From NCBI GenBank assembly GCA_009783705.1, contig WRCX01000001.1:1-64000 (forward strand): a DNA stretch of 64,000 nucleotides. The letters are read 5' to 3'. This DNA comes from Candidatus Bathycorpusculum hydrogenotrophicum (GTDB taxonomy: Archaea; Thermoproteota; Bathyarchaeia; Bathyarchaeales; Bathycorpusculaceae). A program made the translations under genes and the position numbers. Within the stretch, counting starts at the first letter, position 1. Every line of letters begins with the position of its first letter. This document shows, in pieces, positions 8,973 through 18,128 of this stretch. Under the pieces are notes generated by a model. The model saw only the letters and a list, made by a program, of their open reading frames with translations. It ran no database searches and was not told where the DNA came from.

Positions 8973-9170
8973 AAACCCACTCACCTTTAACATCATAGCC
9001 CCGATTACACATTAACATATTTAACACAAAAATGTAAAATTTGGGAAGCAAAATGAAACTCGAGGATATTATTGTGGTGATTATTTTTTGGTTGTGTCTT
9101 CTAATGCATAGTTGATTATGTTTGACGTAGAGCTTTTATAACAATTGAACTGTTGTAGTTTGATCGATAA

Positions 9171-10415
9171 GTGTCAATTAGCTACGTTTGCAGGAAATGC
9201 AAAAAGAGTTACTCAAAAGAAGAGTATGTTCAAAGTAGATTCTGCACGATCTGTGGTTCTTTTCTGTTGGCGACTTTCAATAAAGAAGCGCCAGGTTTAC
9301 CATCAACTATTCCGGGGGAAATTCAAAGTGGGAGGGTATCTAAGGAAAGAATGGCGCTGTTTAGAGTTGCTGAGAGTCTGCGGAAAAGAGTCGGGCAGTC
9401 AAGAGAATTTAAGGTTGTGTCTGAAAAAGGACCTGAACCGCAAAAACCGCAGGTGTTTGAGAGCTGGATATGGAGCTCTGAATATGAACAGGCACTAAAA
9501 TTTGAGAAACAACTCCTTAGGCAGTATAGAGGTAAATCCCTTGAGGATGCATTGCCGGGTAAGATAGTTTCAAATGAGCAAGGACAATGCTATGAGATAT
9601 CCTCCTCCTGCTGTGCTAAATTCAAAACGGTGACCTATGAGCAAAGTCGTCAAGTTATGATCTCTGATCTTAAAGTACTTCCAGGTATAGGGCCGGCAAA
9701 TGAGCAACTGCTAAAAAACCAAGGGTATAAGACAGTAGAGGACTTGGAACGCCATCCCCGCTGGAAGATGCAAGCCTATGAATATATGAAATTGATTGAC
9801 AAAAAAGAGGTGAATTTAGCCCAGAAATGGCTCTGGCAACGACTTCCAAAATCTCATCCATTGTTACACTATTTAGCGGGGTTCTGTCAAAACCAAGATT
9901 TTGCCATTGTTGATATTGAAACCTTGGGGTTATCCGAGCGGCCTATAATTTTACTAGGTATAGCTAAACCAACAAAGAATCACATTTGTACAACCCAATT
10001 TCTGCTAAGAGATATCCCCGATGAACCCAGTGCCATATATGCATTAATCGCTCAACTCGATCCAAACCTATCGCTTATCACCTATAATGGAAAAAGTTTT
10101 GACATTCCCTACATTAAGCAGAGATTAGCCTACTATGGATTGGATGGTTACATAGATAACACAAATTTTGATATTCTACATTTTACAAGGCGCGCATTAA
10201 AACCCAAACTTACCGATTGCAAACTAGAAACAGTAGAAAAATATCTAGGAATCAAAAGAGACATCAATATTCCAGGAGCTTTGGTTCCTCACTTCTATGA
10301 TACCTATCTGAGAACAAAAAATGTGGGGCCGCTTGTGCCAATAGTTGAGCATAACCGGCAAGATTTACTAACCCTTGGGACTTTGTTTTCTAAGCTCTAT
10401 GAGGAATGGGCTTGA
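9171..10415 (+). CDS. RNase H-like 3'-5' exonuclease with zinc ribbon, MrfB/YprB-like
   Basis: 414 aa. The N-terminus has a zinc ribbon (CRKCKKSY...RFCTICGS). A helix-hairpin-helix follows near 165-195 (LKVLPGIGPANEQLLKNQGY), which would bind DNA. The C-terminal half is a DEDD-type nuclease fold: DIETLGLSERPIILLGI (motif I), TYNGKSFDIPYIKQRL (motif II) and EHNRQDLLTLGTLF (motif III). It overlaps the downstream DUF1998 helicase by 10 bp. In Bacillus the YprB-YprA (MrfB-MrfA) pair does a UvrA-independent excision repair of mitomycin-type lesions, so a repair role is inferred here. Start GTG 9171; no ribosome site, but TTTTATAA lies 35 bp upstream, consistent with a near-leaderless transcript. 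Confidence 0.85.
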   Translation: MSISYVCRKCKKSYSKEEYVQSRFCTICGSFLLATFNKEAPGLPSTIPGEIQSGRVSKERMALFRVAESLRKRVGQSREFKVVSEKGPEPQKPQVFESWIWSSEYEQALKFEKQLLRQYRGKSLEDALPGKIVSNEQGQCYEISSSCCAKFKTVTYEQSRQVMISDLKVLPGIGPANEQLLKNQGYKTVEDLERHPRWKMQAYEYMKLIDKKEVNLAQKWLWQRLPKSHPLLHYLAGFCQNQDFAIVDIETLGLSERPIILLGIAKPTKNHICTTQFLLRDIPDEPSAIYALIAQLDPNLSLITYNGKSFDIPYIKQRLAYYGLDGYIDNTNFDILHFTRRALKPKLTDCKLETVEKYLGIKRDINIPGALVPHFYDTYLRTKNVGPLVPIVEHNRQDLLTLGTLFSKLYEEWA

Positions 10416-12301
10416 TAGAGGAATTCATCAGAGGCATCAAGCAATCGCGTTCTTATAAAAAACAAATTGTACACCTAGAAGAGTTACCAGCACACAAAGC
10501 CGTCTGGGGTGAACTTGAAAAGCCACTGCCGGAGAATTTGCAGAAGGTTTTGTTAAATCGAAAAATTCAGCTGTATTCACACCAAGCTCAAGCGATTAAT
10601 GCGGCTAGATCTGGAAAAAATGTAGTTATAGCGACACCCACAGCTTCGGGTAAGACCTTAGCGTTCAATATACCAGTCTTTGAAGCCCTAACAAGGGATA
10701 GCAAAGCAACGGCACTCTACATCTACCCCGCAAAGGCATTAACAAATGACCAACTAAAAGTTCTAAAAGAACTAGAAAAAGAGAGCCAAATAAAAGTAGA
10801 CCCAAATATCTATGATGGAGATACCCCTCAGTATCAGCGAGCAAGCATAAGAGAAAACTCGCGAATCATCCTCACCAACCCCTATGGCCTACATCAATAT
10901 CTCCCCTGGCATTATAAATGGCGTAAGTTCTTTCAAAATCTCAAATTCATTGTAATGGATGAGGCTCACATTTACCGCGGAGTGTTTGGTTCAAATGTAG
11001 CTATGTTAATTAGGCGATTGCTAAGGATCTGCAATCATTATCATGCAACCCCTCAGATTATTCTTTCCTCGGCAACCATTGCAAATCCAGAAGAACACGC
11101 CAAAAGGCTCACTGGAAAAGACTTTGAGGTCATATCAAATGATGGCTCACCCAGAGGAAAGAAATCGTTTGTTTTTTGGAATCCACCCTTTGAAGATTCA
11201 ACCAACACCCTTCGAAGGTCAACTCATCAAGAAACAAAAGACCTCCTGACACTTAGCGTGTTACAAAATTTGCAAACGCTTTGTTTTACAACCTCAAGAC
11301 AGATGGCGGAGCTAATTACCCGATGGACCAAAACAGAACTCACCGCAAAGTCCAAGCCAACTAATGTCATTACGGCATATCGAGCAGGTTATCTGCCTCA
11401 AGAACGACGAGACATAGAAAACAGGCTGAAAAATAAAAATTTAATTGGAGTAGTCTCAACCAATGCATTGGAACTTGGAATAGACATAGGCTCACTTGAC
11501 TCAGTTATAATCTCGGGCTATCCGGGAACGGTCATTTCAACTTGGCAACAAGCAGGAAGGGCAGGCAGAAGCAACATGGATTCTCTTGTGATGCTTGTGG
11601 CTTATCAAAATCCACTGGATCAATATTTTATGAAGCATCCAAGTGACTTCTTTGGCAGACCGCATGAACAAGCAATAATTGGTTTGCACAATCACTACAT
11701 CACCTCAGGTCATATCATGTGTGCAACCAGCGAGTTACCGATAAATGAGGGAGATAAACAATTTTTTCCCGAATTGCTCTCAGCAAGCATTCAAGCATTA
11801 GAACAAGAAAAATTAGTCAAAAAAACGCCACATGGCTGGGTCTACTCAGGAACAGCACGAACAACCGAAGTGGTGAGTCTTGGAAATATTTCCGATAAAA
11901 CAGTCACCGTTTTTTGCAATGAGAACCTGCTTGAAACCCTAACGTTAAACAAAGCCTATGAAGAAGCACACACCGGCGCAGTTTTACTCCATCAAGGTGA
12001 AACCTACATCTGTGAAAGCTTAGACCTTAACCATTTAGTAGCCAAAGTAAAGCAGGAAAACGTCCACTACCATACAGAAGCACTAAAAGACGTTGAGGTA
12101 ACAATCAATAAAACACATGAAAAAAGCAACAAGAGCACAAAGATAGGATTAGGCGAGCTATCAATCACAGAAACATACCACACCTACATCACCAAAACAT
12201 ATGATACCGTTATTGAGAGAAGCACGCTTGATCTGCCGCCGCTGACGTTCTCAACGATTGGAGTATGGTTTAGCATTCCGACAAAGTTAGAGAGCTCATA
12301 G
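10406..12301 (+). CDS. DEAD/DEAH-box helicase, MrfA/YprA-like, main part before a frameshift
   Basis: 631 codons, the helicase part of a protein that continues in another frame to 12735. Motifs in order: Q-like YSHQAQAI (about 52-59), Walker A ATPTASGKT (about 75-83), DEAH box VMDEAHIYRG, SAT motif LSSATIANP, and motif VI QQAGRAGRSN. The reading ends with IGVWFSIPTKLESS then TAG, while the frame one base back continues VRELIENQSLDFAGGLHAVEHAM, exactly what follows in this family. Thus a single indel lies between about 12260 and 12300. The start ATG overlaps the exonuclease gene by 10 bp. Loss of the C-terminal zinc domain would probably inactivate it unless the indel is a sequencing error. 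Confidence 0.85.
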   Translation: MGLIEEFIRGIKQSRSYKKQIVHLEELPAHKAVWGELEKPLPENLQKVLLNRKIQLYSHQAQAINAARSGKNVVIATPTASGKTLAFNIPVFEALTRDSKATALYIYPAKALTNDQLKVLKELEKESQIKVDPNIYDGDTPQYQRASIRENSRIILTNPYGLHQYLPWHYKWRKFFQNLKFIVMDEAHIYRGVFGSNVAMLIRRLLRICNHYHATPQIILSSATIANPEEHAKRLTGKDFEVISNDGSPRGKKSFVFWNPPFEDSTNTLRRSTHQETKDLLTLSVLQNLQTLCFTTSRQMAELITRWTKTELTAKSKPTNVITAYRAGYLPQERRDIENRLKNKNLIGVVSTNALELGIDIGSLDSVIISGYPGTVISTWQQAGRAGRSNMDSLVMLVAYQNPLDQYFMKHPSDFFGRPHEQAIIGLHNHYITSGHIMCATSELPINEGDKQFFPELLSASIQALEQEKLVKKTPHGWVYSGTARTTEVVSLGNISDKTVTVFCNENLLETLTLNKAYEEAHTGAVLLHQGETYICESLDLNHLVAKVKQENVHYHTEALKDVEVTINKTHEKSNKSTKIGLGELSITETYHTYITKTYDTVIERSTLDLPPLTFSTIGVWFSIPTKLESS

Positions 12302-12351
12302 AGAATCAAAGCCTTGATTTTGCTGGCGGCCTTCACGCAGTTGAACATGCT

Positions 12352-12735
12352 ATGATAGCGATGTCTCCAATCTTTGCAATGTGTGATCGATGGGATATTG
12401 GAGGAGTATCAACCCCGCTACACCCAGACACTAAAGAGCCAACAATTTTTATCTACGATGGCTTTGAAGGAGGGATTGGCATCTCAGAAGCACTCTATGC
12501 AAAAATAAAGCCACTATGGGAAAAAACCTTAGACCTCATAGATAACTGTGAATGTAGAGAAGGATGTCCCTCATGCATATATTCACCAAAATGCGGTAAC
12601 GAAAATGAACCTTTAGATAAAAAAGCAGCCAGCATCATACTAAAGGAGCTACTGAAATTTTTTGCCGTCGACGATAATAATAGCAAAGAGCAAAAGTTTG
12701 ATGTGGCCAAGCGATATCAAAAAAAGATAAAATAA
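12352..12735 (+). CDS. C-terminal DUF1998 zinc-binding part of the MrfA-like helicase (separated by frameshift)
   Basis: 127 codons from the first ATG, but the homologous frame begins upstream of 12300 (…GGLHAVEHAM). It contains CDRWDIGGVSTPLHPDT, IYDGFEGGIG and the four-cysteine signature CECREGCPSCIYSPKCGNE, the metal-binding C-terminal domain of YprA/MrfA-type helicases. It has no ribosome site at the ATG and is best read as the detached tail of the gene starting at 10406. Together the two parts are about 776 aa, normal for the family. Confidence 0.8.
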   Translation: MIAMSPIFAMCDRWDIGGVSTPLHPDTKEPTIFIYDGFEGGIGISEALYAKIKPLWEKTLDLIDNCECREGCPSCIYSPKCGNENEPLDKKAASIILKELLKFFAVDDNNSKEQKFDVAKRYQKKIK

Positions 12736-12954
12736 GTTTCAAGTCTACAACATATCACACGATGCTAAACTAACAGTCACCAACACTACAGCCAGTGTCT
12801 GATTCTGCTAACCGGCCATGGAGTGTAAATGCAGTAAGCGAGTTAACAAAAAAGTACTAAAAAGGTCAACATGCGGCAAAGAAAATCAAGTTTTTGGAAA
12901 TATTGAGGCTACATAGGGGAATTTCTTTTAAGCGGGACTTTGCATATTTAGCAC

Positions 12955-13569
12955 ATGCCCTACAAATTTACGTTTGACTTGTCTAACGTTCCAAGGTTTT
13001 TCTTCACCGAGCTTGCAACAATTAGTTACCAAAAGGGCATGCATACAACCATTTTAAAAACCTCTAGTGATATTATAACAAAATTCAAAATTGAAGAACT
13101 AACAGGACTCAACATCAATGATGCCCTAGTCTTACTGCATGATTTAATTGACATGCAAGTAGCAAATCTAAATGAGCAAAACAAATTTTTAGAAAGCAAA
13201 AAAAGAGCCCTTTTGCTCCCGCATTGTTCAAGGAAATATTTAGATAATCGGTGCCAAGCAAGTTTTGATAGCAATATCCCAAGTTACATTTGTGCACACT
13301 GCGCTGAGGATTGTCTCATCAATAAAGCAGATAAAATAGCCAAAGAAAAAGGCTAGGATGTATATGTTTTAGCAGGAGGTAGCTGTATTCCCAAGATTTT
13401 TAATAACACAAAATATGAAGGCGTAGTAGGTGTAGCATGCGGTGAAGAAGCAAAAATGCTACGTTCACCATTAAGCAACAAAGGCCTAGCAGTACAAGCC
13501 ATACCATTGATAAAAAATGGCTGTGCAAACACAGTTTTTAACATAGAAACACTTGCAGAAATACTCTAA
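12955..13569 (+). pseudogene. DUF116 family protein interrupted by an in-frame TAG
   Basis: One frame spans 205 codons with a single internal stop, TAG at 13354-13356. Before it: YKFTFDLSNVPRFFF, LTGLNINDALVLLHDLIDMQVANL, and cysteine-rich LLLPHCSRKYLDNRCQA and CAHCAEDCLI. After it, in the same frame: DVYVLAGGSCIPKIF, GVVGVACGEEAKM, PLIKNGCANTVFN and ETLAEIL. This order matches DUF116, a cysteine-rich archaeal/bacterial family of unknown function. The TAG replaces a residue that is normally aromatic (KGY-DVYV), so a TAT/TAC to TAG change is enough. An in-frame TAG also blocks any earlier start at 12949. Pyrrolysine readthrough is the alternative and is considered unlikely because ordinary genes here end in TAG. 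Confidence 0.82.
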
Positions 13570-13589
13570 CATTATCATCCAAAAAACCG

Positions 13590-13608
13590 GACGGCTTTTT
13601 AAGCCGTC
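13590..13608. terminator. Strong stem-loop after the DUF116 gene
   Basis: GACGGCTT (13590-13597), loop TTT, AAGCCGTC (13601-13608): a perfect 8-bp stem 20 bases past the DUF116 stop. No long T-run follows, so it may stabilise or end the transcript. Confidence 0.5.
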
Positions 13609-13733
13609 AAAATCTTGGCAAACAAAATATAATTCAACAGACTTTTCACCTCAAAATCCCGAATACGAATTTAGTGGCAACTTCCTCTCGGCCACACCAT
13701 GAATATCGAGGAATCAGAAGCTTAGGTACGGGT

Positions 13734-13928
13734 TTAGGGGATTTCGGCCAGATTATCACGCAGTGCTAACCAGCGCTTAAACTCTAAGCCGGTACATTTA
13801 CCGCGTCCCAACCAGTTATCACCATATTTGAGTTTCAACTTTTCATTATAAGATGCAAAAGTTTCCGCTTCACTTACCTCTATACTTTCTTTCTTTGGCA
13901 CTATAGGGCCCCATGAGGGTATAGACAT
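13734..13928 (-). CDS. Small hypothetical protein
   Basis: 64 aa, not recognised. It is hydrophilic with a coherent composition (MSIPSWGPIVPKKESIE..., NEKLKLKYGDNWLGRGKCTG, EFKRWLALRDNLAEIP) and contains no membrane segment. A weak AAAGAG site lies just before the ATG and an AT-rich TTTAATTTAAA just beyond that. It lies in the decaying zone between DUF116 and the glucan operon, so it could be a fragment of a larger lost gene. Confidence 0.45.
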   Translation of the reverse strand: MSIPSWGPIVPKKESIEVSEAETFASYNEKLKLKYGDNWLGRGKCTGLEFKRWLALRDNLAEIP

Positions 13929-14051
13929 CTCTTTAAATTAAATCTTGGCCAAAATTAAGACCCAATCAGCAACAGATTAACTACTATAGAACAATATTTC
14001 CATCGCTAAGCGATTTAATTTTTGTTTATTTAATTATCATCGTCCTACCCA

Positions 14052-15551
14052 TCAAGCTCTGTTGGCGGTAACGGTAATATCGTAGAGTTCATCTATGCAC
14101 AGGTTTGCAAGTTGTTTTTCTGTTACCCGCCACTGCCAGTTGTCTTTTGGGTGACCAGGATTGTTCATTCGGGTTTTAGCGTCTAATCCCAAAACATCTT
14201 GAAGGGGAAAAATACACAACCCAGCTAAAGAGGAGATAACCAGTTTGATAGCTTCAAAACTGACATCACGTTTAGAAACTGGACGGCCAATTAGCTTGAG
14301 AAAGGCTTGGCGTTGTTTAGCAGTTGCTTCGGTGGTAAACCATCCGAAGACCGTGTTGGTGTCATGGGTGCTGGTGTATGCAACTGAATTTTTAGTATAG
14401 TTCTCTGGAGCATGAGGATTAGTTTTGGAACTGTCTAAGCCAAAGAGCAATACGCGCATACCGGGAATCCCCAGTTGCTTGATGGCCCGTTTAACCGGTT
14501 TGTCGATGTAGCCTAAATCCTCGGCTATGAAGGGTAAGGATGGAAAAGTCTGCGTTAGGGTCTCAAAAAATGCATTGACTGGTGTTTTGATCCATTGTCC
14601 GCTTTGGGCAGTTTTTGCTTTTGCTGATACCTGCCAGTAGGCTACAAACCCGCGGAAATGATCCAGACGCAATCTATCACATTGGGTTAGGGTATGTTTT
14701 ATGCGTTTTATCCACCATTCAAAGTTGGTGACTTGGTGGTTTTGCCAATTATAGACAGGGTTACCCCACAACTGCCCCAATGAACTAAAGTAATCGGGGG
14801 GTACGCCTCCAACGTATTTGGATTTGCCGTTTTGGTAGAGACTAAAGAGCTCAGGATGTACCCAAACATCGGCGCTGTCGTGCGCAACATAGAAGGGTAA
14901 ATCGCCAATGAGATTTATCTGGCGTGTTTTGCAGTATTTTTTTAGGCGGTACCATTGGTTAGAGAAGAGGTACTGTGAAAATTTTTCAGCTTCAATTTCT
15001 TCTTTTAGTTGTTGCTGTTTGTGGGCGATTGCATAGAGTTCGCGGTTTTTAATAGATAAGGGCCAGTCATACCATGGGATACCTGTTTTTTGTCTCAACG
15101 CATTGTAGAGTGCATAGTCACACAGCCAATGGTTATTTTGGCTACAAAAAGTTTCAAACTCGGAGGTAGCGTTGAGCTTTGATTTTTTGAAGTTTTGGTA
15201 GGCCGCTTTTAGCATGAGTTGTTTTTTAGAATAGATAGCTGCAAAATTCACTTTGGCGTTAGATGTTGAGAGATGTTTGATGTCTAGTTTAGATAAAAGG
15301 CCATCTTGAACAAGCAAATAAGGGCTGATTAAGAGGGGGTTTCCAGCGAAGGCGGAACTTGTTTGGTAGGGTGAATTGGAGTCTTCGAGCCGGGTTGGCG
15401 ATAACGGCAGAATACTCCAATAGTGTTGCTTACTGCTAGCAAGCAAATCAGCAAATCTATAGCTCTCAGGGCCCAAGTCACCGATACCAAACATCGAAGG
15501 AAGGGAAGTTATGTGAAGCAAAATCCCACTGGCACGCTGAGATTTAGCCAT
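14052..15551 (-). CDS. malQ: 4-alpha-glucanotransferase (GH77, amylomaltase)
   Basis: 499 aa from ATG 15551. It transfers maltodextrin segments between chains and releases glucose. GH77 signatures: SGILLHITSLPSMFGIGDLG at the N-terminus, LPLSPTRLEDSNSPYQTSSA, the nucleophile region DRLRLDHFRGF, acid/base region FIAEDLGYID and STHDTNTVFGW. An in-frame start further out (15599) exists, but ATG 15551 overlaps the treY stop by 8 bp and gives the family's N-terminus directly. It is the last gene of the treZ-GH57-treY-malQ operon, supplying or trimming the malto-oligosaccharides used by TreY. Confidence 0.95.
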   Translation of the reverse strand: MAKSQRASGILLHITSLPSMFGIGDLGPESYRFADLLASSKQHYWSILPLSPTRLEDSNSPYQTSSAFAGNPLLISPYLLVQDGLLSKLDIKHLSTSNAKVNFAAIYSKKQLMLKAAYQNFKKSKLNATSEFETFCSQNNHWLCDYALYNALRQKTGIPWYDWPLSIKNRELYAIAHKQQQLKEEIEAEKFSQYLFSNQWYRLKKYCKTRQINLIGDLPFYVAHDSADVWVHPELFSLYQNGKSKYVGGVPPDYFSSLGQLWGNPVYNWQNHQVTNFEWWIKRIKHTLTQCDRLRLDHFRGFVAYWQVSAKAKTAQSGQWIKTPVNAFFETLTQTFPSLPFIAEDLGYIDKPVKRAIKQLGIPGMRVLLFGLDSSKTNPHAPENYTKNSVAYTSTHDTNTVFGWFTTEATAKQRQAFLKLIGRPVSKRDVSFEAIKLVISSLAGLCIFPLQDVLGLDAKTRMNNPGHPKDNWQWRVTEKQLANLCIDELYDITVTANRA

Positions 15552-18126
15552 GTTTGTCACCATAGAGCAGGGCAACGGGAAAATCGTTGAGAACCACACT
15601 TAGGGGTAGTTGTCCGCAGTCAGAGAATAGAGGTTTTCCAGTGAATATATCAATCCATCTGGAGGGCAGACCTTCAGGAAGGCTTAGGCAGGTATCTGCC
15701 CAGTTAATATCGTACCAATTTTGGGGGTTAGACATTTGGGATTTGCTCAACTCTACAGAGAGCAACTCAGTAACAAATCTGGGTACAACAACCAACGCAT
15801 AATCGCCGCTACCGCTGTTGTTTATTCGGCAGAAAGCCACTACGTGATTAGATTGAGGGCCTTTGATGGTTATTGGCAAGTATTTGCCTTTCTCAAAGAG
15901 CAGAGGTTGGCTCTTTCGGAACTGAAGCGCTTTGTAGATTATGTAGAGTTTAGCTTTTCCATCGCTTGGAGTAGCCAAAAGAGTTATTGCTTTTTTGGGG
16001 TTTAGGGTTGCAACTTTGGATAGTAGCTTTTGTCTCAGCGCAAAATCTATGGGGCGGCGGTTGTCGGGGTCAACAAGGGTTAGATCCCACAGCTCAGTGC
16101 CCCAGTAAAAGTCAGGAATGCCGGGACAGACAATTTTTAGCAGGGTTTGGGTAAGTGAATTGAGAAGACCATAGGTAGCGATTTTTCTCTGGAGAGGCAA
16201 AAATGCATCCATAAACTCGGCGTCAGATAGAAGTGAGAGTGCAAAAGCAACCACTGTATCTTCATAGGGCAGGTTGGGTTCAATCCAGCAGGAATGCACT
16301 TTGGCCTCCCGCAGAGTCTTAATTATGTGCTGAGCTATGCGGTTGGGGAACTCTTGCTGTTCTATATCATCCCAGGGATAAGCGCCTAGGAGTGTTTGGT
16401 AGAGATAATAAGTTTCATTGTCGTCTGGGACGGCGGCACCGTTGATCTGCGTCTTTTTTGAGAAAATGATTTTTTGCCATTGCGCTATGTTGGTTTGGAA
16501 TTCATTGGGAATTTGGCTCAATATGTTAAGCCTTGCCCGTGTGTCCTCACCGCGTTTGGTGTCATGGGTACTTGTGGCGTTGAGGGTCAACGGCCAGGTC
16601 TGTTGTCGTAACTGGTTAAATTCATGGAACTGATCTGTGGATATGCCAAACTGAGCGGGATTTGAGCCTACTTCGTTTAGGGATAGTAACCTTACATAGC
16701 GGTAGAGCAGGGTGTCCTCAAAGCCTTTAGCCATAACAGCGCCTGTGAACTGTTGGAATCGTCTCAGCGCAAACAATGCATTGGGCGATGTCTGGCGCTT
16801 GTTTAACAATCGGGTCAGTACGGTGAGCTGAGTGGTAAGCGGGGGATTTCGCGTTTGGACTAATTTAATTGCAACTCTAAATGCTGAATCATCATCGCTG
16901 TTTGACCCGTCAATATAGGTGCGATAAGTAGGAAAGCAAGCCAGCAACTCCACAACCATTAGAAGCGTTTGGTCAAGCGACACATTATACATCGATTCAC
17001 CCATAGCGTTAGCAAACAATCTTGCCAAGTTTTGTGCATCTCCCAAAAAATAGGTCATCACAACGGCTTTCTTTGCTTGGTACAATAGGTCCTCAAAGGT
17101 TTGGGTGTTACCGGCGAAATTTTGGTAGAGGGTAGTAAATGTGGATTCATTAGCACTTTGTACCAAGAGCTTGTTGACATAGTTAAGAAAGTCATAGCCT
17201 GTGGTGCCTTCAATGGGCCAAGTTTTTGGCAGAGGTTCCTCACCTGTTAGGATTTTCTCCACCAATAGGTAAGATCTGGGACAGCGCACACGCAATTCTT
17301 TGAGGTAGGTTTTGGGATCATATAAACCATCGATATGATCGACCCTTAAACCGCCAATTGCATTGCGCTGCATCAACTCGAAAATGAGACGATGCCATTC
17401 CGCAAAAGCGGCGGGGTTTTCCATACAGGTACCAATTAAGCCGTTGATGTCAAAAAAACGACGATAGTTAATGCATCTATATGCAGTTTGCCAATGAGCA
17501 AAACGGTAGTATTGTTTGGATAGCAATGTGCTGAAGAGTTGGGGATTGTTATTATATTTATCAAGCACCTGCTGAATTGAACCCTCTAGGGTTAGATGCT
17601 GCTGAGTAGTATCGTTTAGTGGAAATGTGAGATTACCATAGACTATTTTGAAACCGGCATCATAGGCCAAACTTATTTGACCTTTTTTTAAGCATTGATT
17701 TGGGGGCTTTGCTAGGATGGGTAACAACAGTTTTCCCGATAGCTTCTTTGAGGGATAATTCCAGTCTATGTCAAAAAAACGGGCGTAGGTTGAGTTGGAA
17801 CCTTTGGTTAAAACGTCGTAGAGTTGTTTGTTTTGAGGGGTGCATGCGGCGTGATTTGGGACGATGTCTTGTAACCAGTCCAATCCGTAAGCGTTGAGCT
17901 CGTTTAGGAGGTCCTCAAGGTCGGCTCTGGTGCCGAGTTCTGGGTTTAGGGCGGTGGGATTGGTTATGTTGTAGCCGTGTAGACTACCTGGTTGAGCTTG
18001 GAAAATTGGTGAGGCATAGATGTGGGATATACCGAGTTTGCTGAGGTAGGGCACGATATCTCGCAGGCTACTAAAGGGGAAGGTTTGGTTTAATTGTATG
18101 CGATAAGTTGCTCGGGGGGCTTTCAT
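15544..18126 (-). CDS. treY: Malto-oligosyltrehalose synthase
   Basis: 860 aa GH13 enzyme that isomerises the reducing-end alpha-1,4 linkage of malto-oligosaccharides to alpha,alpha-1,1, giving maltooligosyl trehalose. The TreY start RATYRIQLNQTFPF, ISHIYASPIFQAQPGSLHGY, DIVPNHAA, nucleophile region GGLRVDHIDGLYDP, YLLVEKIL (acid/base) and NATSTHDTKRGEDTRAR are all present. It overlaps malQ by 8 bp and starts 2 bp after the GH57 gene. TreZ encoded upstream releases the trehalose. Confidence 0.96.
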   Translation of the reverse strand: MKAPRATYRIQLNQTFPFSSLRDIVPYLSKLGISHIYASPIFQAQPGSLHGYNITNPTALNPELGTRADLEDLLNELNAYGLDWLQDIVPNHAACTPQNKQLYDVLTKGSNSTYARFFDIDWNYPSKKLSGKLLLPILAKPPNQCLKKGQISLAYDAGFKIVYGNLTFPLNDTTQQHLTLEGSIQQVLDKYNNNPQLFSTLLSKQYYRFAHWQTAYRCINYRRFFDINGLIGTCMENPAAFAEWHRLIFELMQRNAIGGLRVDHIDGLYDPKTYLKELRVRCPRSYLLVEKILTGEEPLPKTWPIEGTTGYDFLNYVNKLLVQSANESTFTTLYQNFAGNTQTFEDLLYQAKKAVVMTYFLGDAQNLARLFANAMGESMYNVSLDQTLLMVVELLACFPTYRTYIDGSNSDDDSAFRVAIKLVQTRNPPLTTQLTVLTRLLNKRQTSPNALFALRRFQQFTGAVMAKGFEDTLLYRYVRLLSLNEVGSNPAQFGISTDQFHEFNQLRQQTWPLTLNATSTHDTKRGEDTRARLNILSQIPNEFQTNIAQWQKIIFSKKTQINGAAVPDDNETYYLYQTLLGAYPWDDIEQQEFPNRIAQHIIKTLREAKVHSCWIEPNLPYEDTVVAFALSLLSDAEFMDAFLPLQRKIATYGLLNSLTQTLLKIVCPGIPDFYWGTELWDLTLVDPDNRRPIDFALRQKLLSKVATLNPKKAITLLATPSDGKAKLYIIYKALQFRKSQPLLFEKGKYLPITIKGPQSNHVVAFCRINNSGSGDYALVVVPRFVTELLSVELSKSQMSNPQNWYDINWADTCLSLPEGLPSRWIDIFTGKPLFSDCGQLPLSVVLNDFPVALLYGDKHG

Positions 18127-18128
18127 GG

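Noticed and set aside
9053-9115. 20-codon hydrophobic frame (MKLEDIIVVIIFWLC...) ahead of the exonuclease
   Set aside because: Too short to support as a gene and without recognisable family, though it has an ATG and hydrophobic helix.
12955-13569. Pyrrolysine decoding of TAG in DUF116 and DinD-like genes
   Set aside because: Standard genes in the window end in TAG with the next gene starting at once, and the DinD-like gene also has several frameshifts. No pyl genes are seen.
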